Below are positions 11,290-23,016 of a stretch of DNA of 64,000 nucleotides, piece after piece. The position numbers and the translations under genes were made by a program. The notes under the pieces were generated by a model that made no database searches, was not told the DNA's origin, and saw only the letters and a list, made by a program, of their open reading frames with translations. Location: contig JAKLTH010000222.1 of the NCBI GenBank assembly GCA_025175895.1, positions 1,674,001-1,738,000 on the forward strand. The letters are read 5' to 3'. Numbering within the stretch: the stretch's first letter is position 1; each line of letters opens with the position of its first letter. The DNA comes from Wurfbainia villosa (lineage: Eukaryota > Streptophyta > Magnoliopsida > Zingiberales > Zingiberaceae).

Positions 11290-11615
11290 GGTTCTTCCAA
11301 GATGCGAAATTCTAGCGCCCTCTCGGCGTATTCCTGCCCTTCGCTTTCTGAAACTGCTCTTGTAGACGCATCAAATCAGACTTATTACCAGCCATCAAGA
11401 CAACAATGTTGGAATCGGCATGGACTGTGAGTTCACAACCCCACCTCCGCACATTTATCAAAGGTTTGCTTCTTCGTTACATCATAGACCAGAAGTGCTG
11501 CCACTGCACCCCTATAGTATGTAGTCATGAACGGCACTTTACTTGACCAGCCGTGTGCCAAATTTATGCCTTGGCTGTCTTCCCTTTTACCTGTCCATTG
11601 CTTTCAAGTTGCTGA
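11290..11615 (-). pseudogene. RabA/Rab11-like GTPase pseudogene, copy 1
   Basis: Minus-strand translation in shifting frames gives GKTAKA, a stop, IWHTAGQ, then TTYYRGAVAALLVYDVTK and, after a frameshift, ADSNIVVLMAGNKSDL. These are the switch II region (normally WDTAGQ) and the NKSD guanine-binding motif of plant RabA (Rab11) small GTPases. Stops, frame changes, a His for Asp in the DTAGQ motif and the missing N- and C-terminal parts make it non-functional. No introns are visible between the motifs. It was present before the segmental duplication because copy 2 carries it too. Confidence 0.75.
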
Positions 11616-12782
11616 TCAAATATAAATCCAGAAGTCCATTAAAAATTGGAAAATAAAATGAACTAACATAGTACTAATATTATATAACCTCTATAGAAAC
11701 AGATTTATTGCATTGACCTTTTGTAGATTATTTTCTCCTCTACATGGTTGATAAATACAAATGGTATGGCAAGTAATTAAACGTATGCCTATCCTCGAGT
11801 AATATATCACTCTCTCCAAATGCTATAAAATTTGTAAATTTTTAAAAAAAAGATGTTTCAATAATAAAAGAAGCTTTTTCCTTTCCCTTTATGTCTCTTC
11901 AAATTCAAAGTAACGGAAAGATTTCTTTTCAGTTTTGCTCTCATAATTGCCAATCATACACATTTTTATACAAACGAAAATATTGAAAAGAGGGTGAAAA
12001 AGATAAATGCAATTACGAGATCAAAATTGGCTGACTAACACATTTTTATATATACAAACTAAAAGATTGAAAAGAGGATGAAAAAAGGCAAATACAATTC
12101 TCGTCAATCGATACTATTTTATTGCCTAAATATCAAAAGTGGTCACTCAATTAGATTCAATAATTCAAATAAATCTTACATTTTAAGCTCGGCTTTCAGG
12201 TATAACTTTAGGACCACACTGACCATAAGATAAATAAGCACTGCCTTTCAAGAAATATATCCACATGGAAGATAGTTGCTTCGCTGAGTCCAACCTAATA
12301 GCATAACTGCAAATCACGAAACAGTGATCTACAATATTTACATTAATAATTTTCCAACAATACATCTAAAATGAAATAATGCAATCAAGATCACAGGAAA
12401 TTCAGATTGGATTTAGGAATTAAAGTGATCTTACCGGAAGGGTCTCGGAGAGATTGACGCAAATGGTGGACTCGGAATCCAAGGCAAATTCGTACTGATA
12501 TTAAACATGCCTTTTTTGCAGCAGAACCAGATCCTTGTGATAATCAATAGACTTGTCTATGCCTTTTTTGCATCCTTGCCTTCATAAGTTAACCGTGCAA
12601 ATTACATGCAATACAAGAGACAAAAGAATAATGAGCAATGTAAATATGCAAATTATCGAAGACCTACAAAAAAGCAAAGACATTGAGTGCAAAAAAAGAC
12701 AAATCGTATGGCAAAGAAAAAGTTGATGAACCGTATAAGATTAACTAAAAAGACGACACAATAAATGAAAAATAAGAGCTAT
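11616..12782. other. 3' flank of NLR copy 1, with rearranged block and ~80-bp repeat
   Basis: AT-rich DNA. At 11,933-11,952 a 20-base block is the reverse complement of copy 2 bases 28,638-28,657, and the 520 bases that precede that block in copy 2 are missing here. Two diverged tandem units of about 80 bases (ACACATTTTTATA through GAAAAGAGG) follow at about 11,957-12,105. Exon-like pieces downstream of the NLR stop are discussed with that gene. Confidence 0.6.
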
Positions 12783-15700
12783 CTATACATGATGAGAATA
12801 ACAGGCACAAAAGGTACTTACTTTCCTATCCGCCGTAAACTTTTCTGCCTGCTCCAGTGTTGGATGAGCATCGCCAAAGCAATTGAAATATGCTAGTGAC
12901 ATGGGAAGCCCCTCCTCTGGCATCGCTTGAATCTGCGGACAGCCAAATATACATAGGTGTGCAAGAAGAGGAGGAAGTCCTTTCTCTGGCAGTGATTGGA
13001 TCTGTGGACATCCAAATATATGTAAAACCTCTAGGATGGGAAGGCTATGCAGCTCTGTCGGCAGAGATTGTAGTTTCTTGCAATTAGAGAACGTTAGAGA
13101 TGTAACAGCAGTGAGGCGTCGCACCAATATCTCCTCCTTAAATATGACTTCCTCAGAACATGATTCAATTTGAAGTTGTGTGATGAATGACAGTGAGTTT
13201 CTCAGAGGAAATATTTTAAGCAGAGCAGTGTTGTCCACGCATAATTTACGCAGAGATGACAAGCTCCCTACAGATTGCTCATCTTTTACAGCCAACTGAA
13301 CCAGCTTAGGACATCCTACGATCTTCAATTCCTCGAGTGATTTAAGAAGTTCGAAGTACTCCATCCATCTCAACTCATCACAGTTAGAGACGTACAAACA
13401 TTGCAGTTCTACCAATTGAACCAAAGAAATAGACGTTATGTGGGGACAATGGCTTATTTCCAATCGAGTAACTGAACGAAGGTTGTGCAAGCATTCGGAC
13501 AAACGTTTTTCATATTCGCCACAGTTGTCCAATTCTAATACCTTGAGTGAGGGTGGTAGATGGAAGTCACTTTCCTCGTCGTCGTCCGTTGTGCTATTTA
13601 ATATGAGCTTGGGACAGTCTATTATTGTCAATATTTCGAGGGAAGGAGGGAAGGGAGGTAATCTATTTAGTTTGGGACAAAATCTGACACGAAGTTCACG
13701 CATGCAGGGAAATAGATCTTTGCCCTCAGTCCAAGACCACTCCTCCAATGTCGGAAGACTGCATAGCTCAATCATTTCCAACTTGGGAAAACACTTGCCT
13801 TCAAATTCATGACTCAGTTTTTTCAAAGCAGGCATGAAGTCCATGCGAAGTTCAATTAGATGCAAACGTTGACCAATAAATGGCAGGCTGTCATCCCATC
13901 CCTTGCAATTTACTAATTCAAGTTTTTCCAAATTGGATAGAACTTTTGGCATCAACCAACTAGGCGACCTAACTCCATTGTACCCACTAATTGTCAATAT
14001 TTTGAGCGATTCGTGGGGCTGCAGACTTTCAATTACTTCCTCTTCCATGTCGGCATCCTTCTCATGATTCCATTCCAACTTTAATTTTTTTAGGTGAACT
14101 TTGTTCTTTAACTCAGCCCGCTGTGCTTCTTTGCTATCAACAACATTCTCCAGATTTTGAATACAAAGTGTTCCATGAAGCTGTGTCAAATCCTTTAGTT
14201 GTCCAAGCTTGAGGCCATCGCCGTCCTCTCGAACACTAAATGTTGGCAATTCTTGAAGATTAGTTAGTCTCCGTACATCCTTTATCTTCACCCAAAATTT
14301 TTCATCAGCATAAATGTGTCTCAGATTGACCAACTTACCCAATTCTTGTGGTGTAGACGCTAGTGCATAACAATTTTGTACCTTCAGCGTTTGCAAATTA
14401 TAAAGGTCGCATAATGAGTCTGGCAAAATTTTCATTTTAGAATTGCATGATAAATCAAGGTAACGAAGGTGAATCAATTTACCAATATGTTCAGACAACT
14501 CCTGCAAGCCACACCATCTTACATCCAGAACGCGAATGCTTTTTAGTTTTTCTAAGAGACTATTGGGAAGCAAATTGCCCAACAACAAAGTGCGCAACTT
14601 GTCGTATCCAGAGAACTCTAGCGGCAATTTTCCATTTGCTAATCGTAGATGCCGAGTTGTGGAAAACATCTTTGTTTGTCTATTATTTTCAATCCTACAT
14701 GTCTCTTCCGCAGAAATCATCTCAGCTAAATCATGTGTAATATCATGCATCACAAATCCACCAAATTCGGATTCTTGAAAGAAAGACCTGTTAACAAACT
14801 CAAGAAAATAATCGCTTCCAACATCTTCCATCCTCTTTGTGTTTTTATCTTCGATGAAGCCTTCGGCCATCCACATTTGAACCAACACAGCTTTATCGAA
14901 CAAGTAGTCTTTAGGAAACAACGAGCAAAAAGCAAAACACTGCTTCAGATTTTCATTAAGATAATGATAGCTTAAATGCAGGGCTGGCATAATTCCATCT
15001 TCTTCTTGTTTTACTTTCCATATGTCGTTCTCCAATATGGTGGCCCAGTGTTGCCGGCACAAATCTGATTGCAGAACGCTGCCGAGTGTCTTTGCAGCTA
15101 ATGGTGAGCCCTTCAACTTGCGGGCAATCTTTCTGCCAATGACTTCTAGCTCTGGATAGTCTGTAGGGTTGAGTGTGCCAAATGAGCATTTCTCGAACAG
15201 TTGCCAAAAAGCTTCTTCGTCTAGACCATCGAGAGAGATCGGTTCCACTGGGCTAACCATTTTAGAAACTTTCATATATCGAGTTGTGACAATGATTTTG
15301 CTGCCATGAGCTCCAACTTTGAGTAGTGAACAGAATTTCTCCCAGATACTCTTTTCGAGGCTCCACACGTCGTCAAGAAAAAGCAAAAACTTCTTTTGCG
15401 CAATATGCTGATGGAGTATTTTTTGAAGAGTTTCTAGCCCCATATCATCATGTTGTTTTTGAAGAGTTATTGACTCTATCATAGATATAGTGAGTCTCTG
15501 CACAGTGAAGTTATCAGACACACAGACCCAAATCTTGAGATGAAAATGATCCTGAACTCTATTGTCTTTGTGGGCATGCTGAGCAAGAGTAGTCTTTCCG
15601 ACCCCTCCGATCCCGACTATGGGCAAGACGGAGAAGGTATAGTTGACAAATCCGGCAGGTTCCACCTGATTAGCTGACCCCAACAACCACTCTACCACTC

Positions 15701-16271
15701 GATTCAGTTCTTTCTCTCTGCCAAACAATATGTCCGTCACCGGGGAAGAGCATGATTCTCTGGGCCGAAACTTCACCTCAGGTTGCTTCCCTTTATCATT
15801 TGGCAGTAACACATTCATGACGCTCTTCATACTATTAGCAATTCTCTCCAGCCTTCCTTGAATCTCCCTCACTCTAGCTCTCATATCATAAGAAGAACCA
15901 AATAACTTTTTTTTTGCAGCAGAAAAAATGTTTGAAATTCCACTGGAGCCACTCGCCTTGTCCTCTTCTTCACCTTTGACCTTCTGCCTGAGAACATGGT
16001 ATTGGAATTCATCTATCAAGTCTTCAGCATCATAAGCAGCATCCTTGAGTTCCTGCATCAATGTCTTGCACTTGGTGTCGTTGCTCAGACTAATCTGTGC
16101 CACGTCAAGGATGATTTGAGTCTCCAGCAGCGACGTGCGCAGCTTTTCCATGTCCTCCGCAAAACCCCGGCGCTCGGCAAACAGTTGGATGGCTTTGTCG
16201 CTGGCCTTATCGAGCAAGGTCTGGATGAAGGCCTGCGCGAACCATCCCCCCACTGTCAGTGAGACCGCCAT
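12783..16271 (-). CDS. CC-NB-ARC-LRR disease-resistance protein, NLR copy 1
   Basis: Intracellular immune receptor of the coiled-coil NLR (RGA-like) class. The start chosen is the second ATG (MAVSLTVGGW), the usual start of this family; an upstream in-frame ATG at 16349 would add 26 residues with no domain. From the chosen start: CC domain 1-150 with DAEDLIDEF (EDVID-like) near 81; P-loop GIGGVGKTT near 220; kinase-2 LLFLDDVW near 296; RNBS-B GSKIIVTTR near 323; GLPL-like GSPLAAKTLG near 388; MHD (VMHD) near 508; then leucine-rich repeats to the end, about 1,162 residues. All nucleotide-binding motifs look intact. The frame crosses a perfect GTAAGT donor at 12,816-12,821, so the last 12 residues may be replaced by splicing to a piece near 12,435-12,500. 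The leader has a likely intron. Confidence 0.92.
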   Translation of the reverse strand: MAVSLTVGGWFAQAFIQTLLDKASDKAIQLFAERRGFAEDMEKLRTSLLETQIILDVAQISLSNDTKCKTLMQELKDAAYDAEDLIDEFQYHVLRQKVKGEEEDKASGSSGISNIFSAAKKKLFGSSYDMRARVREIQGRLERIANSMKSVMNVLLPNDKGKQPEVKFRPRESCSSPVTDILFGREKELNRVVEWLLGSANQVEPAGFVNYTFSVLPIVGIGGVGKTTLAQHAHKDNRVQDHFHLKIWVCVSDNFTVQRLTISMIESITLQKQHDDMGLETLQKILHQHIAQKKFLLFLDDVWSLEKSIWEKFCSLLKVGAHGSKIIVTTRYMKVSKMVSPVEPISLDGLDEEAFWQLFEKCSFGTLNPTDYPELEVIGRKIARKLKGSPLAAKTLGSVLQSDLCRQHWATILENDIWKVKQEEDGIMPALHLSYHYLNENLKQCFAFCSLFPKDYLFDKAVLVQMWMAEGFIEDKNTKRMEDVGSDYFLEFVNRSFFQESEFGGFVMHDITHDLAEMISAEETCRIENNRQTKMFSTTRHLRLANGKLPLEFSGYDKLRTLLLGNLLPNSLLEKLKSIRVLDVRWCGLQELSEHIGKLIHLRYLDLSCNSKMKILPDSLCDLYNLQTLKVQNCYALASTPQELGKLVNLRHIYADEKFWVKIKDVRRLTNLQELPTFSVREDGDGLKLGQLKDLTQLHGTLCIQNLENVVDSKEAQRAELKNKVHLKKLKLEWNHEKDADMEEEVIESLQPHESLKILTISGYNGVRSPSWLMPKVLSNLEKLELVNCKGWDDSLPFIGQRLHLIELRMDFMPALKKLSHEFEGKCFPKLEMIELCSLPTLEEWSWTEGKDLFPCMRELRVRFCPKLNRLPPFPPSLEILTIIDCPKLILNSTTDDDEESDFHLPPSLKVLELDNCGEYEKRLSECLHNLRSVTRLEISHCPHITSISLVQLVELQCLYVSNCDELRWMEYFELLKSLEELKIVGCPKLVQLAVKDEQSVGSLSSLRKLCVDNTALLKIFPLRNSLSFITQLQIESCSEEVIFKEEILVRRLTAVTSLTFSNCKKLQSLPTELHSLPILEVLHIFGCPQIQSLPEKGLPPLLAHLCIFGCPQIQAMPEEGLPMSLAYFNCFGDAHPTLEQAEKFTADRKVSTFCACYSHHV

Positions 16272-16999
16272 TTGATTGCAGAAGAGAGCAGCGGTAGATC
16301 CTTGTTCTTCTTTCAGATCTGCAAGCCAGGAGCCGCAAAAACAAAACAAAGACGGCAGTAATCAAGGGAACACGTCATGTAGTAGATCGATCGAACTATT
16401 GATCGATGGGAAATTAATCATAAGGATTAATATAGCAAAGTAAAATGTATAAGAGATTTGATTACCTCCAAATAAAGTGGATGAGGAGGTGATGGTTGCT
16501 GCCGTTGAGTGGACGATGGTTCAGAAAATTAGAGATCAAGCAAAGTAGGGCGGTGGAGATGAAAGTAGTCAAGCTGTAGCCTTCGGCCTCTACCCTTAGA
16601 ATGGCACATGACAATCAGTTCAGTGGAAGCTGACTCAGCCATGATTAATTAAAAATATTTAATTTATAATGATATAATTACAAAAATGAGTCTATAATCC
16701 ATCATTCAATTCAAATAAACTCTTCTCATTTTCATTTTTTTTTAACGGAAACATATTAACCAAACACTAATTAAGACTATCTGATTTATAATTGCTTAGA
16801 TAAATAGATCTAATGGACCATTCATTCATTAATCTCTCTTGCTTTATTTTTTTCGTCTTCCTTTTTCTTAAGCAGAAGTTTATATATATGGACTCGTTTC
16901 TCATCAAAAATTTCAACTTATTCATTTGTAAATATCTAATTTATCTAACAGGTTCTATTGAACCGTTCGATAGGTATTAACTAGAAAAATTTACTTTGC
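16272..16999 (-). promoter_or_regulatory. 5' leader and upstream flank of NLR copy 1
   Basis: On the minus strand a TTGCAG acceptor lies at about 16,321-16,326. A GGAG/GTAATC donor lies at 16,461-16,470, so a 5'-UTR intron of about 140 bases is likely. Upstream is AT-rich sequence (16,640-16,990) that resembles, with many changes, the flank of copy 2 at 33,590-33,850. No TATA box can be chosen with confidence. Confidence 0.4.
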
Positions 17000-18940
17000 A
17001 TAATCAGTCAGAGGCGACTCATAATCGGGGAGGAAGGCAACTCAAGACCGACGATGAAATTTCATCCGCCGGAGGATGTCAAGATGAATTTTCAAACTAA
17101 AGTATGGCATTTTTTTTTGTCTTAATCTTTCTTTAGTTGTAAACTCTTATCGAGCAATGTCTTGTGTTTACTTTTTGATTTCTATAGAGTAGAATCATTG
17201 ATTCTAAGATTAAAGAGTAGTTATATTTATGTATTTATAATATGACTTACTCTATTTATATTTGTGATTTGTGTCTCTTAGTTATGTGATAATTACGGTT
17301 TGCTCTATTTCTATCATGCTTAGTCGATATAGATGCTAAGAGCATCTATATCCAAATCTAGGAGAATCAAAGAGGAATTGAACGGTTGTCCTCCCTCCCA
17401 TAATCGTATATATTAGGATGTGAAAGAGTAGGACATGAAACATGGTTCATCTGTTCATGAGGATAATATAGGATATCTTAGGACTTCATGAACCTAGTCT
17501 ATCTAGAGGTTGCGAAGTAGGAGAAATCAACTCAACGATTATGGGACCCGTGACAGGGGCATCCCAACGACAATAACCTCTCGAGCTCTGTGGATCTGAA
17601 AGGGATGTTCTAGAAGATTAGATAATTCCCGTGTATAATCAAAAGTTCACCGGGGATCAAACTTGATGATCGTAGATCAAAATTAGAGAATTTAGGAGTA
17701 TAAATTTACATGTCCAACATCGCATAGGTGAAATTAAAATCCGAAAATCCCTTCCTTAGCTTTGAGCATACCCCTTTTTCTTTCTCCTAGTGACATCGAT
17801 ACTAGAGTTTAGACCGTGACCAACAATTTTCAACTACCAAATTCCAATCCGAACAATCAAAATTCATTGGATCAATCAATACTCGAATATCAATCCCTAT
17901 AAGATAGATAATTTTATTACTTGACAATAACCGTACACTTGCGGAAGTTGATCGCGACCTGATATTTTACTTGGCAATTGAGGGTTTCGATCAATGTATC
18001 AGTCAACTGATCGATTATTAGTTGATTCGATATTCAATTTAATTAATTTTAGCTGATAAATTAACGATTCAAACTTATAATTGAATTAACCGTTAAATTA
18101 TTATTTATTTTAAATTTAGTTAATATTTTCAAAATATTATTTAATTTTATTTAAATTTTTACAATAATTTTTTAATAATAATATTTATAAAATCTTATTA
18201 ATGATATTAATAGTATGGTTAAGTATAATTGATTTATTTGTTTTAAAATTTTCGTTATCCAACAACTATTGTACTAATTTATTTAAATCATTTTTAATCT
18301 ACTTCTCTTTAATATAAAACTATTTTATTTTCAAATTATTAAACTTAATATCTTTTAACTTTTCTAATGAATTATTTATTTATTTTATTTTATCATTTTT
18401 ATTCATTCAATATGCATATTCAGATTTAAGAAACTTAAATATTATTTGATGATTCGATAAAAAATAATAAAAAATAAAAAAATAAAATTTGTAAAGAACA
18501 AATAAAAAATTTTAATAGTGCAAATTAAAGACGTAGAGAAGTTAGCTAGAAATAAAACTCAGATTTTAATTCCTGCTTTAAAAAAAGAGATAGAGAAGTT
18601 AAATAAGTTTATATTTTATATATTTATAAAAAATTTAAATATTTTATAAAAATAAAATATAAATAATAATTTTTAATGATTTCAAATCATAAACTGTAAC
18701 TGTGACTATTAAAATTAATGATCAACCTTAAATTATCAATTTTGAATATATAAATACGTAAAAATAAAAAAGAAAACTCGAATAGCTCACTGTGCTAATG
18801 TTATATACATAAAACAAAAAAAGGGGAAAAAAAAAAGGTCCAAAATAAATGAAAATTCAGAGAACGACCAATTTTTTGGTTAATTTACTATAAGTTCTCG
18901 TCGTGTAGATGTCTCGAATAGACCGGCAAGCCCCTTGCAG
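17000..18940. other. AT-rich spacer downstream of MED26-like copy 2
   Basis: No gene. Counterpart of 1-1,937. The first kilobase is the more diverged part, and the AT-rich section 18,050-18,880 is nearly identical to copy 1. Confidence 0.7.
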
Positions 18941-20072
18941 CTACTGCTTCTGTGGCGGCTTCACAGAATGAGCTCTTGCCCATTCCTTAATCTCATTTCT
19001 CAGTTTCTGAATAGGCCTCAAAGTGCGGCCACCCTTCTTCGGCATGTCTCGCCGCTGCTCCATCACTTTTATCGTCCGCTGCTTTTTCGCTGCATCAAAG
19101 GAACCATGAGAACTTGTCGCTGCTCTTTGTTCAGGAAATGCCGCCCGACATACAGTTTCATCTAAATGAGCTGAAAGAAGAAATCAAAGATCGTATCAGA
19201 TTTACCATTGTCAACTCTCTGATATCCTTCATGCAGTTTGCGCTTTGCCACTTCCAACTTTGCCTGAATCGAAGCTTCCTCATCTTGTTCAGATTGCTGA
19301 AATGCATCACAGTAGAGATCGAGATTTGCCTAGACAATTAAACTCGTTAATTAAAAAAAGGAGCATGGGTTGCAACTTTCTGCATGTCCAGTTAAACTTA
19401 CACGTTGTGGAATTGATGGTGGCTTCCTTTGAAGTGGAGGTTGTAGCCGAGAGGCAAGCTTTGGCAATCTGCCAGGCTCTGGTTCAGCAACTCCCTTTGG
19501 CTTGATTTCTTCGCTTGGAATGTTGACTGGGATTGCTTGGACTCTTCCAACATGATGCAGCTCTAGTGCAGAAACTGGTAGTTGTCTTGTTTCTTGCCTT
19601 CTTATCTCTACTTTTTCTGCTACAGATCTTTCCTCTTGAACCTTAGCCAAAGGAATTCGAGAGTCTGGGCAATTTTCTGCAAGTCATAATCAAATCGTCA
19701 GTTAGACAGCGCATGAAAGATCGTAAATCGAAAAAAAAAAAAAAATGAGACTCAGACAGGGCCATATATAGCGAACCAGTAATGGCATCAGTAGCTTCGA
19801 CCCATTCATCCACTACTTTCCTCCACCCTCTGCACCAAGTCAAAAACAAGTCGATGAAAAAACGGCTGAAATCAAGATATGGACAGGTAATCGATGGCAG
19901 AGTAACAGAAACTCACGAGGTCACAGTTCGAGCCAAGTGACGAATGTTTTTCGAAGTGTGCTTGTGCAAGACTCGAACAGCCCATCCGATACCCGTCGCC
20001 TATGGATCACCAAAACAAAAGTAGAAGTGATGATCATTATAAATTCAGATTACAGTAATATATTGCATAAAA

Positions 20073-20111
<39 letters not shown>

Positions 20112-20650
20112 TGTGGTAAATAGGCACCTCAAGGATCTCATAAGTGATCTTCAATTGCTGCAGGCTCCTCAACGAATCGAACAGGGCGTCATCAGCCTGC
20201 ATCGAGCACATTCATATAATTCCATGACTCTGTTTAATATCTTAATGCGTTAAACTGGCGCAGGAACAAATTAAACCCTATAGAATTCATCAGAAACCCT
20301 AAGATAAAGCATCGGAAAGCCTAATCTAGTGCGGGAACAAATTAAACCTGATGGTGATGGCCGGAAAGGATCTCCTTAATCCGCATGACCTCGTCGACGA
20401 TGGATCGGTCGTCCTCCTCCTTTTCCTTTTTGATGATCTCTTCGGTGTCCACTTTTCCGCTTCCACGGCCCTCATCGGCCTTGGATCCTCGAGGAAAAGG
20501 AGGGAGGAGCGCTTTGAAGCACAATTCTACGATCGCATACCGCTGCCTCTTCAACTCGTCGGGGTGATCAGAGGCGGCGACGAGGATGGCGTTGTCGATG
20601 ATCTGGAAGATATCAGCGCCGTCCGAGTGGAAGAGAGACGAGATCTCCAT
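18941..20650 (-). CDS. MED26c-like protein with TFIIS N-terminal domain, copy 2 (intact)
   Basis: Seven exons on the minus strand: 20348-20650, 20128-20196, 19917-19999, 19777-19829, 19402-19676, 19206-19329, 18941-19161. Exon phases agree, giving 375 residues and a TAG stop at 18941-18943. The N-terminal part has GADIFQIIDNAI, then an acidic-basic linker. The TFIIS N-terminal (LW) domain lies at about 75-165, followed by a proline-rich stretch and a coiled-coil-prone segment (IQAKLEVAKRKLHEEYQR). The C-terminal motif AKKQRTIKVM (about 327-336) is also found near the end of plant MED26c proteins. The family is nuclear and bridges Mediator and elongation factors. It is the uninterrupted member of the pair; copy 1 has a 4-base insertion in the last exon. 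No expression evidence is visible. Confidence 0.88.
20075..20109. repeat. (AT)n microsatellite in MED26-like intron, copy 2
   Basis: AT run of about 35 bases in the intron between exons 2 and 3, about half the length of the tract in copy 1. Confidence 0.95.
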
Positions 20651-20949
20651 GAGGGCGACGTCGTCGGCTGTTCGTCGCGGTGAGGGTCCGAGGGAGTGGG
20701 AGGATCGGAGGACAGAGGAACCTAATGGATCGAGTTAGTGAGCGGGGATTCCGAACATTTGGGCGCCAAATCGCCAATATATATATGAATGCCCAGTAAA
20801 TATTGCGCTTTGCCCCCTCATGGTATGAAATTTATGTTTCGACCAGTTGTTTTACGAAAACAAATTTCTGTTTCCCGATCTCTGAATCAGCGGAGCGCCG
20901 GCGGCGGCGACTGAGTTGCGCACGCTGCACGTATACAGTGCGTATTCAG

Positions 20950-21626
20950 CGTATCAACTCCTTATATATACTATAGGATACATTAAATTGTGTCCGTGTC
21001 ACCCAATTTTTCTTTTTTGCCATTTGAAATATTTTTTCCTTCGACACAAGTGATCTAAATCTTTTATTTCGAGTGTTTAAAATATTAATTTAGATGGAAA
21101 AAAAAATAAAAGAATCCTTATTTATTTACTTTTGCAAAAGGAATATCTAAATCCAAATTTTTTCTCGATGAAAAATTTTCATTCACAAAAGTAAAAACAA
21201 GTTAATGCACGAGAAGAAATTTTTTTTAGAGTTTGAAAATTATAAGATGTTAAGTTGGTTTCGATTAGTCCATTTAGGAATTCTCTTTATTTGTAGCCTT
21301 CAAATAGAGTGTGAATAAATTTTACATAATTATTCTATTTGAAGTCAGTCTAACTTAATCATCCTTTAATCGACTAAAATATTAATCAATGAATTCTTAT
21401 TTGCCATGACTACTTTTCTAGTCTACTTAATTTCAATTCGGTTAACTTAATCCCTATCTGTCAACTAAATTAGATAAGATGGTAATATTATTTGTTAATG
21501 ATGAATACTATCTCATTCGACGTATAGGTATATCAATTGACTGAACCTCTTTTGGTAAACTTACATGACTTCAAACCTAAATTTATCCATCCAATGAATA
21601 TTGTTTGATTTGACTTGAGTCTTTTT
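20950..21626. other. Spacer containing the site lacking the TIR element, copy 2
   Basis: No gene. Around 20,970-20,985 the sequence continues from the TATATA stretch through CTATAGGATACAT into TTAAATTGTG, without the 795-base element of copy 1. About a dozen extra bases here do not match copy 1. They may be an excision footprint or sequence lost from copy 1. Confidence 0.55.
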
Positions 21627-22581
21627 TGTTGGGATCGTTTGATGCACTAGAGAGGATGAATAGTATTTTTTTATTTTTTTCATTCGATTTGCATACTCAT
21701 TTACACCAATATTAATGAGCAACGGAATATACAAGAATAAATAATATAAAATAAAATACAAACACACACAACCACGTACAATTCACGGATTTTAAGTGGT
21801 TCGAAATCTACAGTTCCTACTCCACGGTCGGAATTTAATATCTACTCCACTAAACCTCGTCTCCTTCTCGAAATACAATTCAGAGGTAAAGAAACCTTGT
21901 ACAATATGAATGTTTACAACAATAAATAAGAAAACAACCAAATATAAACAAATACAATAGCAAATGAATGAGACAAATGAAAACACTTTACAAATAAAAA
22001 CTTTTGAATGTTTGATATTTTGATTGCTTTGAATGACTTTGAAGACCTAGGAATTGCAGCACTTTCCTACAAATACCTCAAGAATCAACTCCATCAACTT
22101 TCTTCTTGAGCTCCTTATAAAGTTGCAACTTGAGTTGATTTTTATTTTCCAATCGACTACTCTTACCTAGCAGTTGACTGGACATTGTACTGTTGTCTCA
22201 CAACGACTTAATCTACGTTAGATTAAATAAATCAGTCAACTATCCTGACCTAGCAATCGACTGCTATAGGCATCAGTCGACTGTCATAGGTCAACAGTCG
22301 ACTACCCTAGGTCATCGGTCGACTGCCAAATATTTTATGCCCTGGCCACTTAATTTCACTCGACTACTAGTGGTCAGTCGACTGCTAAACTCTAGCAGTC
22401 GACTTCCAAAGTCACAAATCAGTAGTTAAGCTTCATTCGACTACATGACCAGTCGACTGATAAAAATCAGTCAACTGCTCGAGTCAAACTAGACTCCCAA
22501 GTGTCGTGCACTTGGCCAGTTGACTGGTTCATAACCCCAGTTGACTGGTAAACCTCAAATATGAGATTTAACCCAAGTATG
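21627..22581 (-). mobile_element. SIRE-like LTR fragment, minus orientation, copy 2
   Basis: Counterpart of 5,445-6,400: starts TGTTGGGATCG, carries the GTGGTTCG and TCCTACTCCACGG blocks, and ends in a GTCGACTG-rich stretch (22,240-22,560). Confidence 0.7.
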
Positions 22582-23016
22582 TATTGGTGCAATCAACACA
22601 GGTCACGATTGACTGGACTTGAGTTTGACTCGAGTAGTATTTTGATGTTTGACAAAACGATTGACAATATGATTGTCATGGAAAGTCCAAGTCATGGGTA
22701 CTTGACAATTGAAAAGTCCAAGCATGAGTCTTGGCATGGAAAGTCCAAGCATGGATCTTGACAAAGGAAAAATCTAAACATGGGTGTTGGCAATGGTAAA
22801 GTCCAAGTCATAGATACTTGGCATGAGAAGTCCAAAGATATAGTCTTGGCAACATAAGTCCAAATGTGAAGTCTTGGCGGAGTAAAGTCCAAGTGAACTT
22901 TGGCAATTGGAAAATTCAACGTAGAGTTGGCAAGGAAAGTCAAAGTCATGAGTACTTGGCAAAGGAAAAGTCCAAGGGTAGATTTGGCGGCATAAAGTTT
23001 AAGCATGGGTGTTGCC
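22582..23016 (+). mobile_element. SIRE-like LTR fragment with short-period array, plus orientation, copy 2
   Basis: Counterpart of 6,401-6,823, starting TATTGGTGCAATC and holding the AAGTCCAAG / CTTGGCA array. It has a slightly longer lead-in (GTTTGACAAAACG) than copy 1, closer to the intact LTR. Confidence 0.65.

Larger units (their letters stand above)
1..16999. repeat. Tandem segmental duplication, copy 1
   Basis: Seen in sequence: bases from about 10 onward match bases from about 17,010 onward in the same order and orientation, to the region upstream of the NLR. The offset is about 17,000 in the MED26-like gene. It falls to about 16,190 after a TIR element found only in copy 1, and rises to about 16,705 after a segment missing from copy 1. 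By eye, identity is lowest in the first kilobase, very high from about 1.1 kb to about 14.4 kb, and lower again beyond. The left end may lie outside the window. Confidence 0.93.

Noticed and set aside
13438..16262. Plus-strand frames of 60-125 codons across the NLR genes
   Set aside because: They are antisense shadows of the NLR coding sequence, and the same frames recur in copy 2.
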